The notes below the pieces were generated by a model, which saw nothing but the letters and a program-made list of their open reading frames with translations, was not told the origin of the DNA and did no database searches. The translations under genes and the position numbers were made by a program. From assembly GCA_013298445.1 (NCBI GenBank), contig JAAFHQ010000305.1, forward strand, positions 1-7,222: a DNA stretch of 7,222 nt. The letters are read 5' to 3'. Of this stretch, positions 1 through 6,952 are shown in pieces. Position 1 is the first letter of the stretch. Every line of letters starts with the position of its first letter. The stretch is from Chitinophagales bacterium. Lineage in GTDB: Bacteria; Bacteroidota; Bacteroidia; Chitinophagales; Saprospiraceae.

Positions 1-917
1 AAATCTATATAATCACCACTTGGGGTAAAAATTGCATAAGGAATGATCACAAAATCTGTACCTGATAAAATGATATTAGCTGGGGCCCCAATCCTTAATC
101 TTGTATCACTCATTTCTTCTACCATCGGCGATGTATTCTGCATGCCGTTGGTCATGAGCATGATGACTCTTGTACGTGTATCATCGCGGTTAGTACCTCC
201 TAACATATTGATTGCCTCTCTCAACCCTGCACCCATTGAAGTAGACCCATTAGCTGAGAGGCTGTTCACCCTGGTATTGAATGTACTAGGAGATATACTA
301 TTAAAAGGGTTTAGTGAAATAACGGTAGATGCAGTACTCGAAAAGCTGACGAGACCAAATTGATTAGCGGGATCTGTACTGAAAGAACCATGCATTGACT
401 GATATAGGGCAGGCAATTTGTCTTTTAAATATTGCAATTTTTTATACCCTGAAGGAGCTCCATTGCAATCCGCATCATCGTCCATACTACCTGATACGTC
501 AATAACCATGACTACATCCACGGGTTCGTGTTGAGGGAGGCTGTTATTTACACAGCGCCTTAAAGGGTAATCACGGGCAAGGCCACTAATTAAATCCGTT
601 AACCTCAAAGTAACAGTTCCAGAGATAGGACAAGTTGAATGGCTGGCTAATGGGCGATAAATAATGCTTACCTGATTGGCACCATTGGTTACATCACCAT
701 CTCCCCCGACCTCGTTCATCATAAAGCCAGTTCCTGTTCCTGGGTTTAATGACCATTGACAGTGTTCGCTTGATGTCAATATTTGCGGTAAACTCTGGCC
801 GCCAGAGGCAGCATCAAAATTTGCAGGATTACCGGTCGTTAGTGTAGGCTGCGATAAGCTTAAGCAAGGCACTGACAACCCAATTAGCAGGTATAAAATA
901 TTTTTAATTCGTTTCAT
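1..917 (-). CDS. Exported BACON-like / von Willebrand factor A domain protein, 3' end missing
   Basis: Reading the minus strand from the ATG at 917 gives 305 open codons that run off the left edge, so the C-terminus is missing. Residues 1-22 form a signal peptide (basic MKRIKN, then a hydrophobic stretch, probable cleavage after LSLS before QP). The cysteine at 18 follows a proline, so it is not a lipobox. Residues about 24-122 resemble a BACON-type beta-sandwich: FDAASGG near the start, a central CQW, then a GTVTLRL strand. Residues about 133-305 are a vWA domain: hydrophobic strand VDVVMVID, metal-site motif DVSGS (D140, S142, S144) and the second-loop threonine in GSTSMG (T226). The third metal-site loop reads MTNG (N257), where most relatives have TDG. 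Such domains usually bind ligands or partner proteins through a metal ion; the ligand here is unknown. The gene starts 17 bases after the lipoprotein gene and is probably co-transcribed with it. The start region has no Shine-Dalgarno, only an A-rich leader, as is usual in Bacteroidota. Confidence 0.88.
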   Translation of the reverse strand, partial: MKRIKNILYLLIGLSVPCLSLSQPTLTTGNPANFDAASGGQSLPQILTSSEHCQWSLNPGTGTGFMMNEVGGDGDVTNGANQVSIIYRPLASHSTCPISGTVTLRLTDLISGLARDYPLRRCVNNSLPQHEPVDVVMVIDVSGSMDDDADCNGAPSGYKKLQYLKDKLPALYQSMHGSFSTDPANQFGLVSFSSTASTVISLNPFNSISPSTFNTRVNSLSANGSTSMGAGLREAINMLGGTNRDDTRTRVIMLMTNGMQNTSPMVEEMSDTRLRIGAPANIILSGTDFVIIPYAIFTPSGDYID

Positions 918-934
918 TTTTTGATTATTTGTTG

Positions 935-2332
935 TTATTTATAATTACCCATTTTATCAACCTTTACAAGATAGGGCAAGGTTAATCCGCTATTGACATA
1001 GGAACCGTAGAACAAGTACCCACCATCGTAGGTACTTCCTACAGAAAGCCCTGCTGAACTACCTACACTCTCATTGAATGACTTTTCCCAAAGTAAAGTA
1101 GCATTTGAATTAGTATAGCTAAATCTTGCCCCGTACATTTTACCATCACGCGTTCCGCATATTGTAATGGTCTTATCACCTGTATCATAAACCAGATCAC
1201 TAACAGTAGTCCAATCCGTCAATTGTACGTTCCAAGACATGGTACCACTATTGTTAATGCCCATCAAAAACAATTTATCTGGTGAGGAATTTTCTCTACC
1301 AATTATTGCATAAAAATCGCCATCCAAACGAATGATTTTAGCGGCGATTTTTAGTGGAGTCAAGGACTTGGGGGAACCAATCAAATTTCCAGAAGCATTT
1401 ACTTCCAATAATTGTGCATCTGCTCCCAAAATAGGAGACAATTGAAAGGCGGTTAGAAAATAATTACCAGAAGGGCGTTCTACAATAGAAGTCCCACCGT
1501 AGTTGCTCAATCCTCCAGTAGAAGAAAGTATCTTAGGTGTACTGACCACTCCTGCATTCGCATTAAAAATGCCGAAACCAGGTGTGGTCTTGCTAGAGGC
1601 TGTAGCATATCCTGTAATTACAATGTTTTGACTTCCATTTATGCACATCCCGCGACCAACTGATGGGTTGGTACCACCGAAATAAAAAAGACTACGCCTA
1701 CTGGCAGTCTGAGCACTGGGCATGATTTCAATCTCAGCTTGATTACCCGAACTCCTGGAAACGCTGAATCCGCCAAAATATGCAATGGCAGAATTAGCTG
1801 AGGCCGCAGTTGAAAATTGGAAAGAAGAACCTACCTGTAAGTTAGAATTAACAATTACCGACCTGATTCCTCCCTGGTTATACAAACAATGGTAAGTGCC
1901 ATCAGCTCTTTGAGTAGCATACAATGGTGTAGTATTCGCAGTGCTGACAGGCAATACCATTTTGAACCGTACAATATTGCTAACTGTAACAAACTGAGAT
2001 GAAGAGTCTACACATCCCCCGTTGCTGGTCACTACCAACCTGATTTCATTAGGACCCGGAGTGCTTAAGTTGAAACTATTAAAATCAGGTCTACGGTCGA
2101 GAATTTTTCCATTTAACTTCCACACATAATTCGCTCCAGCAACTATAGTATGGGCAATCCTTACCTCAGGGCAGGGCTGATCACAATTATCTAAAGACAA
2201 TGAAAATTCAGCATCCGGTTTTGGTCCACTACAATCTGGAGTATCGAGCGTAGGCAAATGGCATCCTGATGTAATGAGCAGGCAAAATAGATAAATAATA
2301 CATAATCTGTTTAAAGCTATTGGGTTTAGCAT
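935..2332 (-). CDS. Lipoprotein with PKD-like domain and probable beta-propeller
   Basis: This is a complete 465-residue protein. The N-terminus has a hydrophobic stretch ending in the lipobox LITSGC, so Cys24 is probably lipidated and the protein anchored to the outer or inner membrane facing the periplasm or surface. Residues about 41-118 look like a PKD/immunoglobulin-like fold: a cysteine-rich start (CDQPC), a central NYVWKLNG strand and a closing NEIRLVVTSNGGC...FVTV. The remaining 340 residues are rich in short beta strands with repeating blade-like units (for example GGTSIVERPSGNYFL and STYDGGYLFYGSY). They end in YLVKVDKMGNYK, a pattern common in propeller-type repeat proteins of this phylum. 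No catalytic motif is visible. It is the first gene of a two-gene operon with the vWA protein downstream, and is preceded by a long leader and a strong promoter-like sequence. A role in surface binding or adhesion with the vWA protein is inference only. Confidence 0.85.
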   Translation of the reverse strand: MLNPIALNRLCIIYLFCLLITSGCHLPTLDTPDCSGPKPDAEFSLSLDNCDQPCPEVRIAHTIVAGANYVWKLNGKILDRRPDFNSFNLSTPGPNEIRLVVTSNGGCVDSSSQFVTVSNIVRFKMVLPVSTANTTPLYATQRADGTYHCLYNQGGIRSVIVNSNLQVGSSFQFSTAASANSAIAYFGGFSVSRSSGNQAEIEIMPSAQTASRRSLFYFGGTNPSVGRGMCINGSQNIVITGYATASSKTTPGFGIFNANAGVVSTPKILSSTGGLSNYGGTSIVERPSGNYFLTAFQLSPILGADAQLLEVNASGNLIGSPKSLTPLKIAAKIIRLDGDFYAIIGRENSSPDKLFLMGINNSGTMSWNVQLTDWTTVSDLVYDTGDKTITICGTRDGKMYGARFSYTNSNATLLWEKSFNESVGSSAGLSVGSTYDGGYLFYGSYVNSGLTLPYLVKVDKMGNYK

Positions 2333-2562
2333 AAAACTACTGCTTAGGGTTTAAAAAAAAGTTTTACTCTAAAAAAGAACAAGGTAAAAGCCCAGTGAAT
2401 TTCACTAAGGACAAACTATAATACGATTAAAGTGTGAAATTTTCCCCCTTGAGGAACTTATAACTCCTGGTTTGGAGTTGACTTGTGGAGGCGCTTGAGA
2501 TAGCAGAATAGCAGTAAGTGAAAGTGGTGGTTTCATTAGTCCGAGGTTTTGTTTTAGCTTAC
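2333..2562 (-). promoter_or_regulatory. Long 5' leader (about 230 nt) of the lipoprotein-vWA operon
   Basis: If transcription starts a few bases after the TATATTTG element, the transcript carries about 230 untranslated bases before the ATG at 2332. Two small symmetrical elements are visible: a 6-bp hairpin AACTCC/GGAGTT with a 6-nt loop at 2462-2479, and a 13-base palindrome with arms AGTGAA/TTCACT at 2394-2406. The final 60 bases, read on the minus strand, hold two T-rich runs. I recognise no known riboswitch class. The stretch also contains a 43-codon open frame, listed separately. Confidence 0.45.
2405..2536 (-). CDS. Possible 43-residue leader ORF (doubtful)
   Basis: An ATG at 2536 opens a 43-codon frame ending in TAG at 2405, inside the operon leader and about 25 nt after the predicted transcription start. 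The peptide begins MKPPLSLTAILLSQAPP and ends NRIIVCP. I recognise no family. It has one mildly hydrophobic segment and no clear signal peptide. It could be a regulatory upstream ORF or chance. A frame this short is expected often by chance, so I rate it low. Confidence 0.12.
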   Translation of the reverse strand: MKPPLSLTAILLSQAPPQVNSKPGVISSSRGKISHFNRIIVCP

Positions 2563-2566
2563 GCCG

Positions 2567-2598
2567 CAAATATACTTTATTATTTTTGAAAAAACAAA
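2567..2598 (-). promoter_or_regulatory. Bacteroidota housekeeping promoter (TTTG-N20-TATATTTG)
   Basis: On the minus strand TTTG (2598-2595) is followed after exactly 20 bases by TATATTTG (2574-2567). This matches the -33 TTTG / -7 TAnnTTTG consensus of the primary sigma factor in this phylum at every specified position. It lies in the only sizeable gap upstream of the lipoprotein gene and points at it. The predicted start is near 2561-2563. The -33 box begins only 18 bases from the hairpin that follows the peptidase gene, so one transcript probably ends where the next begins. Confidence 0.75.
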
Positions 2599-2616
2599 TG
2601 GCGCCGATTTTTTTTT

Positions 2617-2671
2617 GCTTAAAAAGTTGTTTCTCAAAATTAACTTAATTTTGAGAAACAACTTTTTAAGC
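2617..2671 (-). terminator. Perfect 26-bp inverted repeat, probable terminator of the S9 peptidase gene
   Basis: Bases 2617-2642 are the exact reverse complement of 2646-2671, separated by the three bases 2643-2645. The hairpin begins 7 bases after the TAG stop of the peptidase gene. Both arms are AT-rich. The inner stem is flanked by A5 on its 5' side and T5 on its 3' side on either strand, so the U run is folded into an extended stem, as often seen in bidirectional terminators. Outside the full stem the minus-strand transcript continues with nine A residues rather than U, which is not classical. The length and perfection would also fit a small palindromic repeat element. Confidence 0.65.
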
Positions 2672-2678
2672 CAATTTA

Positions 2679-5135
2679 CTACGGCTTCGGACTCACCTTG
2701 CCCGCATCCACATTCGCATTCTTCACGTATTTTTCCAGCCAGCCAAACTGCTCCTGCAACATGTGCAGAATGTTTTCCCGGCCAGCATAACCGTGGCTTT
2801 CGTGCGGAAGACTCACAAATTTTACCGTACCCCCATGTCCTTTGATGGCATTGAACATGCGCTCGCTTTGGATCGGGAAAGTACCCGTATTGTTGTCCGC
2901 TTCACCGTGGATCAAGAGGATCGGCGTTTTGATTTTATCCGCAAAACTGAAGGGGCTCATCGCGTGGTACAAATCGGGGTTTTGCCAATAAGTTCGATCT
3001 TCGTTTTGGAAACCAAAGGGGGTCAAAGTACGGTTGTAAGCACCACTGCGCGCAATACCACCCTTGAACAGGTTAGTATGCGCCAACAGGTTGGCCGTCA
3101 TGAAGGCGCCGTAACTGTGGCCACCCACAGCCATGCGATTGCGGTCGCCCACACCCATTTCGGCCAGTTTGTTGACGGCTGCTTCGGCGTTCATTTTCAC
3201 CTGATCTACAAAATTGTCGTTGGGTTGTTTGCTCGGGTCGGTGGAAACGATAGGCATTTCCGCGTTGTTGAGCACCGCGTAGCCTTGAGTCACGTAGAAG
3301 ATCGGTGAGCCCCAGTTCAACAAGGTAAAACGGTGTTCGCTACCCCGAATTTGGGCCGCATCGGCAGCGGAATTGAACTCGCGAGGGTAGGCCCAAATGA
3401 GCGTAGGCAGTGGTCCATCACGCTTGGCGTCATAACCCTTGGGCAGGTACAAATCCCCGGTAAGGTCAACTCCGTCGGCGCGTTTGTAGGTGATTTTTTC
3501 CTTAGTTACTCCATCCAGCTGTGGATAAGGGTTGGTAAAATTGGTGATTTTCCGGTCGGCAATGCGCAACTTCAGGTCTTTGAGCCAGTAGTTGGGCATG
3601 GTTTTTTCGTCTTCCCGGCGCGTTAGCAGCGTCAGTTTATCCGCATCCAATACACTCACTACTGATTCAAAAGTGCCCTCGGGACAACGCCAGATGATGT
3701 CGGTTTTTTTGGTATTCAGGTCCAGGGTAGCCAAAAAAGGCAAGTCACCCTTGGGAGAAGCTCCTGTGGTATTGTTCATCAAAATTTTACTGCCATTCTC
3801 GATGGTTTTGATGACGCGGCGATTGTATTGGTTCACTTCGGTAACCGGAAAGCCGGGGTTGCCGTAAGCATCGGTGGTATTGCGCTCCATCAACATGGAC
3901 AATTCACCCGTGCTGGGATTGTAGCGGTTGGTACGGGTCATTTGTTTGCTGCCGAGGCCCTCGGTGACCAGGGCCAGATTGGCATTGCCCCAGGAAGTAT
4001 TGAAGTAGCGCAACTTGGTTTTGAACAGTTCTTTTTCATTGCCCGTAAAAGGAGCGCTGAGGGCATACACCGCGTCGTGGTGTTCTACGTTCTTTTTGAT
4101 CATCCCACTGTCGAGAGGCATACACCAAACCACGGTAGCCGCTTCGTCGTCGCGCCATTCGATGCCACGGGGTACATTTTGAACGTTGTCGCGGCCACTT
4201 GGAGTCGTTTCACCGGAAGGTAAATCAACCAGTTTTTTCACCACTTTCCCCGCAAGATCCGTGATGGTTACAGTAGAGGCGAAACGGTTAGCTGTGACCA
4301 AATAAGAGAAAGGTTTGTTCAACGTCCGGGTCAACAGGTACTTTTTATCGGGGGAAATGTCGATGCTGGCGTAAATGGCTGGCGATCCAATTTTGGTTTC
4401 CACCCCATTCACGTTTTTCACCAGTTGCGACTTGGCGTAAAAGCCAAACAACTGCTCATCGTGAGGGCTTTTGATCAAGTCCTGGAAAGTAGGCTGAGGA
4501 GCTGCCTTGCCGTAGTTTTCCTGGGTAGTTGGACCTTTGGGCATGGCAGGTTTCGGAGGTGCAGTTGACGCAGGAGCTAGAGTGCCTTTGTACAAGATGG
4601 TGTTGTCGTCGTACCATTGGTAACTGCTGCCCAAAACGGCATTGACCCCCATTTTGTTAATTTTGGTGGCTTTTAGCGTAGCAATGTCAATGACGTACAA
4701 ATCGACGTGATCGCCAAGGGTGTTTGTAAAGGCGATTTTTTTATCCGTCGGACTCCAGCTGACGCTTCCAGCGTAAAGTGGCACTGGCAAACCCGTGATT
4801 TTGGATTCCTTACCTGAAGCTATGTTTTTCAAATACAGGTTGTTGATGAAATTTTGGCGACTGGGTGAATAGTTTTTGGGGTTGATCCGCAAACCCGCAA
4901 TGCGCAGTTCAGGTTGAGCCAATTCTTCCACCGAAGGGTAGGTACTCACTTCAGTCAACAACATCCATTGGCCTTTCTCATCCACACTCACATTGGGTGC
5001 AGGTTTGGCCAGGAGCATATCGGAAATGGTTTTGGGTGGTACTTTGTAAGCTACGTCTTCCTGAGCCAGCAGCAAGGGGGTACTAGCCAGGAGTAAAAAG
5101 CAGGTGATGGTGGATAAAAGTAGTCGAGTCATCAT
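2679..5135 (-). CDS. Secreted S9 family serine peptidase (glutamyl endopeptidase-like, S9D)
   Basis: This is an 818-residue prolyl-oligopeptidase-type enzyme that should hydrolyse peptides in the periplasm or outside the cell. I start it at the ATG at 5135 (a second ATG follows at 5132). A frame-compatible GTG lies at 5168, but the ATG gives a clean signal peptide (MMTRLLLS...LLLAQ, cleavage near residue 24). Residues about 30-540 form the N-terminal beta-propeller (WSPTDKKIAF, DISPDKKYLL) with the GPTTQENYGKAAP and FQDLIKSPHDEQLF segments. Residues about 555-805 are the alpha/beta hydrolase. The triad is Ser674 in GGHSYGAF, Asp747 in HGEADNN and His781 in PHESHGY, with spacings typical of S9. 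The stretch ARSGAYNRTLTPFGFQNEDR and the triad surroundings resemble, from memory, plant chloroplast glutamyl endopeptidase, suggesting cleavage after Glu/Asp; that specificity is inferred. The gene is GC-richer than the ATPase gene upstream and probably forms its own unit. Confidence 0.95.
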   Translation of the reverse strand: MMTRLLLSTITCFLLLASTPLLLAQEDVAYKVPPKTISDMLLAKPAPNVSVDEKGQWMLLTEVSTYPSVEELAQPELRIAGLRINPKNYSPSRQNFINNLYLKNIASGKESKITGLPVPLYAGSVSWSPTDKKIAFTNTLGDHVDLYVIDIATLKATKINKMGVNAVLGSSYQWYDDNTILYKGTLAPASTAPPKPAMPKGPTTQENYGKAAPQPTFQDLIKSPHDEQLFGFYAKSQLVKNVNGVETKIGSPAIYASIDISPDKKYLLTRTLNKPFSYLVTANRFASTVTITDLAGKVVKKLVDLPSGETTPSGRDNVQNVPRGIEWRDDEAATVVWCMPLDSGMIKKNVEHHDAVYALSAPFTGNEKELFKTKLRYFNTSWGNANLALVTEGLGSKQMTRTNRYNPSTGELSMLMERNTTDAYGNPGFPVTEVNQYNRRVIKTIENGSKILMNNTTGASPKGDLPFLATLDLNTKKTDIIWRCPEGTFESVVSVLDADKLTLLTRREDEKTMPNYWLKDLKLRIADRKITNFTNPYPQLDGVTKEKITYKRADGVDLTGDLYLPKGYDAKRDGPLPTLIWAYPREFNSAADAAQIRGSEHRFTLLNWGSPIFYVTQGYAVLNNAEMPIVSTDPSKQPNDNFVDQVKMNAEAAVNKLAEMGVGDRNRMAVGGHSYGAFMTANLLAHTNLFKGGIARSGAYNRTLTPFGFQNEDRTYWQNPDLYHAMSPFSFADKIKTPILLIHGEADNNTGTFPIQSERMFNAIKGHGGTVKFVSLPHESHGYAGRENILHMLQEQFGWLEKYVKNANVDAGKVSPKP

Positions 5136-5155
5136 GACAATTGGTTTTATTTGCA

Positions 5156-5187
5156 ATAAGATACCCACAATCTAAGACTTGGACAAG
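5156..5187 (-). promoter_or_regulatory. Weak candidate promoter for the S9 peptidase gene
   Basis: On the minus strand CTTG (5187-5184) precedes TATCTTAT (5163-5156) by 20 bases. The spacing fits the phylum consensus, but both boxes carry mismatches (CTTG for TTTG, TTAT for TTTG). It would leave a leader of roughly 10-15 nt before the ATG at 5135. The rest of the 159-base gap 5136-5294 shows no convincing hairpin terminator for the ATPase gene, so read-through from that gene is also possible. Confidence 0.3.
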
Positions 5188-5294
5188 TATGGCAGACGCA
5201 CATATCGTCGAGGGGGCGATTTGGCAGGGGATATGAGTGAGTAGAGTAGATGGAGTGCGGAAGTTCATGCTAAAATTCAGCGGACAGATATTAC

Positions 5295-6710
5295 TTATTG
5301 AAACAAAACGTCCATTGTTAAAGAATTTTGGACAAGAGACATAGCGTGTTCATTTTGAATCAAACCAAAAGTTGTAATAAAAGTTAAAAAAATCGCTTTT
5401 GAAGTACCTGTAGATTGCTTAAAAATCGCGATTTTCGTTCGTAAATCATCGGCATATTTTTTTTCAATAATGAATGGATTTATTGAGAATTTCATTTCGC
5501 AAATTGTAATAACGTGGTCACGACGGTCAATCACAAGGTCAATTTGAGCTTTTTGATTGTCATAGTTACCCAACCATGCGGAAGAAATAGTTTGGATACC
5601 ATTGATACCCAAAGCTTTTTTGATAGCCGATAAATGAGCAAGGCAAATTTGCTCAAAAGCATAACCACTCCAAGTACGTACTTCGGGGTTGTCAAGACTA
5701 TTCAACCAAAAATCGGTATCCAAAATGCTGTTAGATTTAATAAACTTAAGATAAAATAAGGAGTAAAAATCAGTCAATTGGTAAAGTGCATTGCGGCTGT
5801 TTTTACCAAAAGTATTGTAACGGCGGATAAAATCGCTTTCTTCGAGTTCTCTTAAGATTTTAGTCGTATTGCCATTGTTTACGAGGTTGGCAGCTTTTAA
5901 CAACTCTTCTCGTTCCATACCTTGCGCTTTTTTTGCTAAGGCTTCAATAACGGCAATGTGTTTGTCCGCGTTTCTAAAAAGTGAAGCATAGAGGTTATCA
6001 AACTCTTTTCGCAAGCCGCCTTTGGGGGTAAAACACAGCCGATTAATATTTTGAGCAGCACTTTGAGTCGTGTCCACCATATCTAAATAAAACGGAATAC
6101 CACCGAGAACCATGTAAAATTGCAGCAATTGATAACGATCATACGTAGCCGATTTACTTTTAAAAAAGGCTTCACATTCGGCAAGCGTAAAAGGGTCAAT
6201 AGGCATTTGATGCGTAACTCGGTTGTGCAAACCGCCGTGATTATTGATTAAATTGTTAATCATCCACGAGGCAGCCGAGCCACAGACGATGAGTAAAACA
6301 TCACGTCTGGCACTTGCCCAACTGTTCCAAAAATGTTCTAAAGCGGAAACAAAGCCCGAATTGCGGCTATCAAGCCAAGGCAGTTCGTCCAGAAAGACAA
6401 TTTTTTTTGATGCCGTACTTGTTTCCAGGGCTAATTCTAATTGTAAAAAAGCTTGAAACCAGTCTTTAGCTATTGGTTTTTCTTCATATTGAGGAAAATT
6501 TCGGACAAGTGCAGCATGAAAATTAGCCAATTGTTTATCAATTTTCGTTCGAGCTAAACCGGTTAATTGGAAGGTGATTTTATTTTCAAAAACAGTTCTA
6601 ATCAAATAAGTTTTACCAACCCTACGCCGACCATATACTGCAACAAAAGCGGATTTGTCAATTTGTTCCAGTGTTTGCAATACCGCAATTTCTTCTTGCC
6701 TTCCTATCAT
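5295..6710 (-). CDS. AAA-type ATPase with C-terminal PD-(D/E)XK-like domain (ATPase_2 / DUF234 architecture)
   Basis: This is a complete 471-residue cytoplasmic protein with no signal peptide or membrane segment. Visible parts are: Walker A GRRRVGKT (27-34), Walker B IVFLDELPW with D108-E109, a sensor-like strand LLIVCGSAASWM (139-150), HNR (162-164) and the family hallmark GGIPFYL (203-209). A probable winged helix follows at about 250-310 (ALAKKAQGMEREELLKAA ... LRELEESDFIRRY). The C-terminal 120 residues carry a nuclease-type core: a GYAFEQ helix, then D391 in QIDLVID and E405-x-K407 in ICEMKFS. This order is typical of a large, poorly characterised family spread through archaea and Bacteroidota. 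The role is unproven, and ATP-driven nucleic-acid remodelling or cleavage is an inference. The 60 bases from 5761 contain 20 G/C, against 37 in the 60 bases from 3121 inside the peptidase gene, so base composition differs clearly and transfer is plausible. The ATG at 6710 directly precedes IGRQEE, the usual start for the family. Confidence 0.92.
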   Translation of the reverse strand: MIGRQEEIAVLQTLEQIDKSAFVAVYGRRRVGKTYLIRTVFENKITFQLTGLARTKIDKQLANFHAALVRNFPQYEEKPIAKDWFQAFLQLELALETSTASKKIVFLDELPWLDSRNSGFVSALEHFWNSWASARRDVLLIVCGSAASWMINNLINNHGGLHNRVTHQMPIDPFTLAECEAFFKSKSATYDRYQLLQFYMVLGGIPFYLDMVDTTQSAAQNINRLCFTPKGGLRKEFDNLYASLFRNADKHIAVIEALAKKAQGMEREELLKAANLVNNGNTTKILRELEESDFIRRYNTFGKNSRNALYQLTDFYSLFYLKFIKSNSILDTDFWLNSLDNPEVRTWSGYAFEQICLAHLSAIKKALGINGIQTISSAWLGNYDNQKAQIDLVIDRRDHVITICEMKFSINPFIIEKKYADDLRTKIAIFKQSTGTSKAIFLTFITTFGLIQNEHAMSLVQNSLTMDVLFQ

Positions 6711-6729
6711 TTTCTGTTGAATTTGGCTA

Positions 6730-6736
6730 CAAAGTA
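6730..6736 (-). promoter_or_regulatory. Possible -7 element for the ATPase gene
   Basis: The minus strand reads TTTTTTTG followed directly by TACTTTG, 19 bases upstream of the ATG at 6710. TACTTTG is one base shorter than the TAnnTTTG consensus, and I find no clean TTTG box about 20 bases further upstream. It is the best candidate in the region, but weak. Confidence 0.3.
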
Positions 6737-6749
6737 CAAAAAAATCGAG

Positions 6750-6811
6750 TTATAGCTGTTTATTGGTTATTAATTTCGGCTATAAGTATGTAAAAAATAG
6801 AGTTACAGCCG
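6750..6811. repeat. Three copies of a 9-bp motif (TTAYAGCYG) in alternating orientation
   Basis: TTATAGCTG lies at 6750-6758, its near inverse CGGCTATAA at 6777-6785 and TTACAGCCG at 6803-6811. The starts are 27 and 26 bp apart. The two forward copies sit in a longer imperfect direct repeat (6738-6759 and 6792-6812), each with an A run and GAG before the core. The cluster lies just upstream of the candidate ATPase promoter, a place where an operator would be expected. No known regulator site is recognised. Confidence 0.45.
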
Positions 6812-6862
6812 TCAATCAATCAAAAAAATCAACTCAATCTAACACTTGGGCGACTAGGGGAT

Positions 6863-6898
6863 TTTCCAAAATCGCACAAGCTTGTTCAAAATCGGACA
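6863..6898 (+). promoter_or_regulatory. Tandem 16-bp elements, candidate activator (enhancer) sites for the permease gene
   Basis: TTTCCAAAATCGCACA (6863-6878) and TGTTCAAAATCGGACA (6883-6898) align base for base with a shared CAAAATCG core and ACA end. The second is an imperfect dyad (TGTTC ... GGACA, one mismatch between arms). They start exactly 20 bp apart, about two helical turns, so they would present the same face to a protein. They lie 55-90 bp upstream of the -24/-12 element, a normal arrangement for sites bound by an NtrC-type activator. Between them is a 10-bp palindrome, ACAAGCTTGT (6876-6885). Confidence 0.5.
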
Positions 6899-6952
6899 CA
6901 AGGAGGTGATAGGTATTTTGATAAAAAATTGAAAAACAATACTTTATTCATT

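Noticed and set aside
43..363. 106-codon open frame on the plus strand
   Set aside because: It lies antisense to the vWA gene, whose minus-strand frame has a signal peptide and recognisable metal-site motifs; this frame has no recognisable domain.
2333..2562. Known riboswitch in the operon leader
   Set aside because: I looked for conserved boxes of the cobalamin and TPP classes and found none; the visible hairpins are too small to assign.
2763..4223. Series of plus-strand open frames of 91-181 codons
   Set aside because: All are antisense to the well-supported S9 peptidase gene. Long shadow frames are expected opposite GC-richer coding DNA.
5136..5168. GTG start at 5168 extending the peptidase by 11 residues
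   Set aside because: The extension (MGILLQIKPIV) would precede a complete signal peptide starting at the ATG pair 5135/5132, and it would cover the best promoter candidate.
5083..5268. 61-codon minus-strand frame overlapping the peptidase start
   Set aside because: It overlaps the signal-peptide coding region in another frame, has no recognisable features, and would occupy the likely promoter of the peptidase gene.
6244..6755. Plus-strand frames of 62 and 70 codons
   Set aside because: They are antisense to the ATPase N-terminal half, where Walker motifs prove the minus-strand reading.
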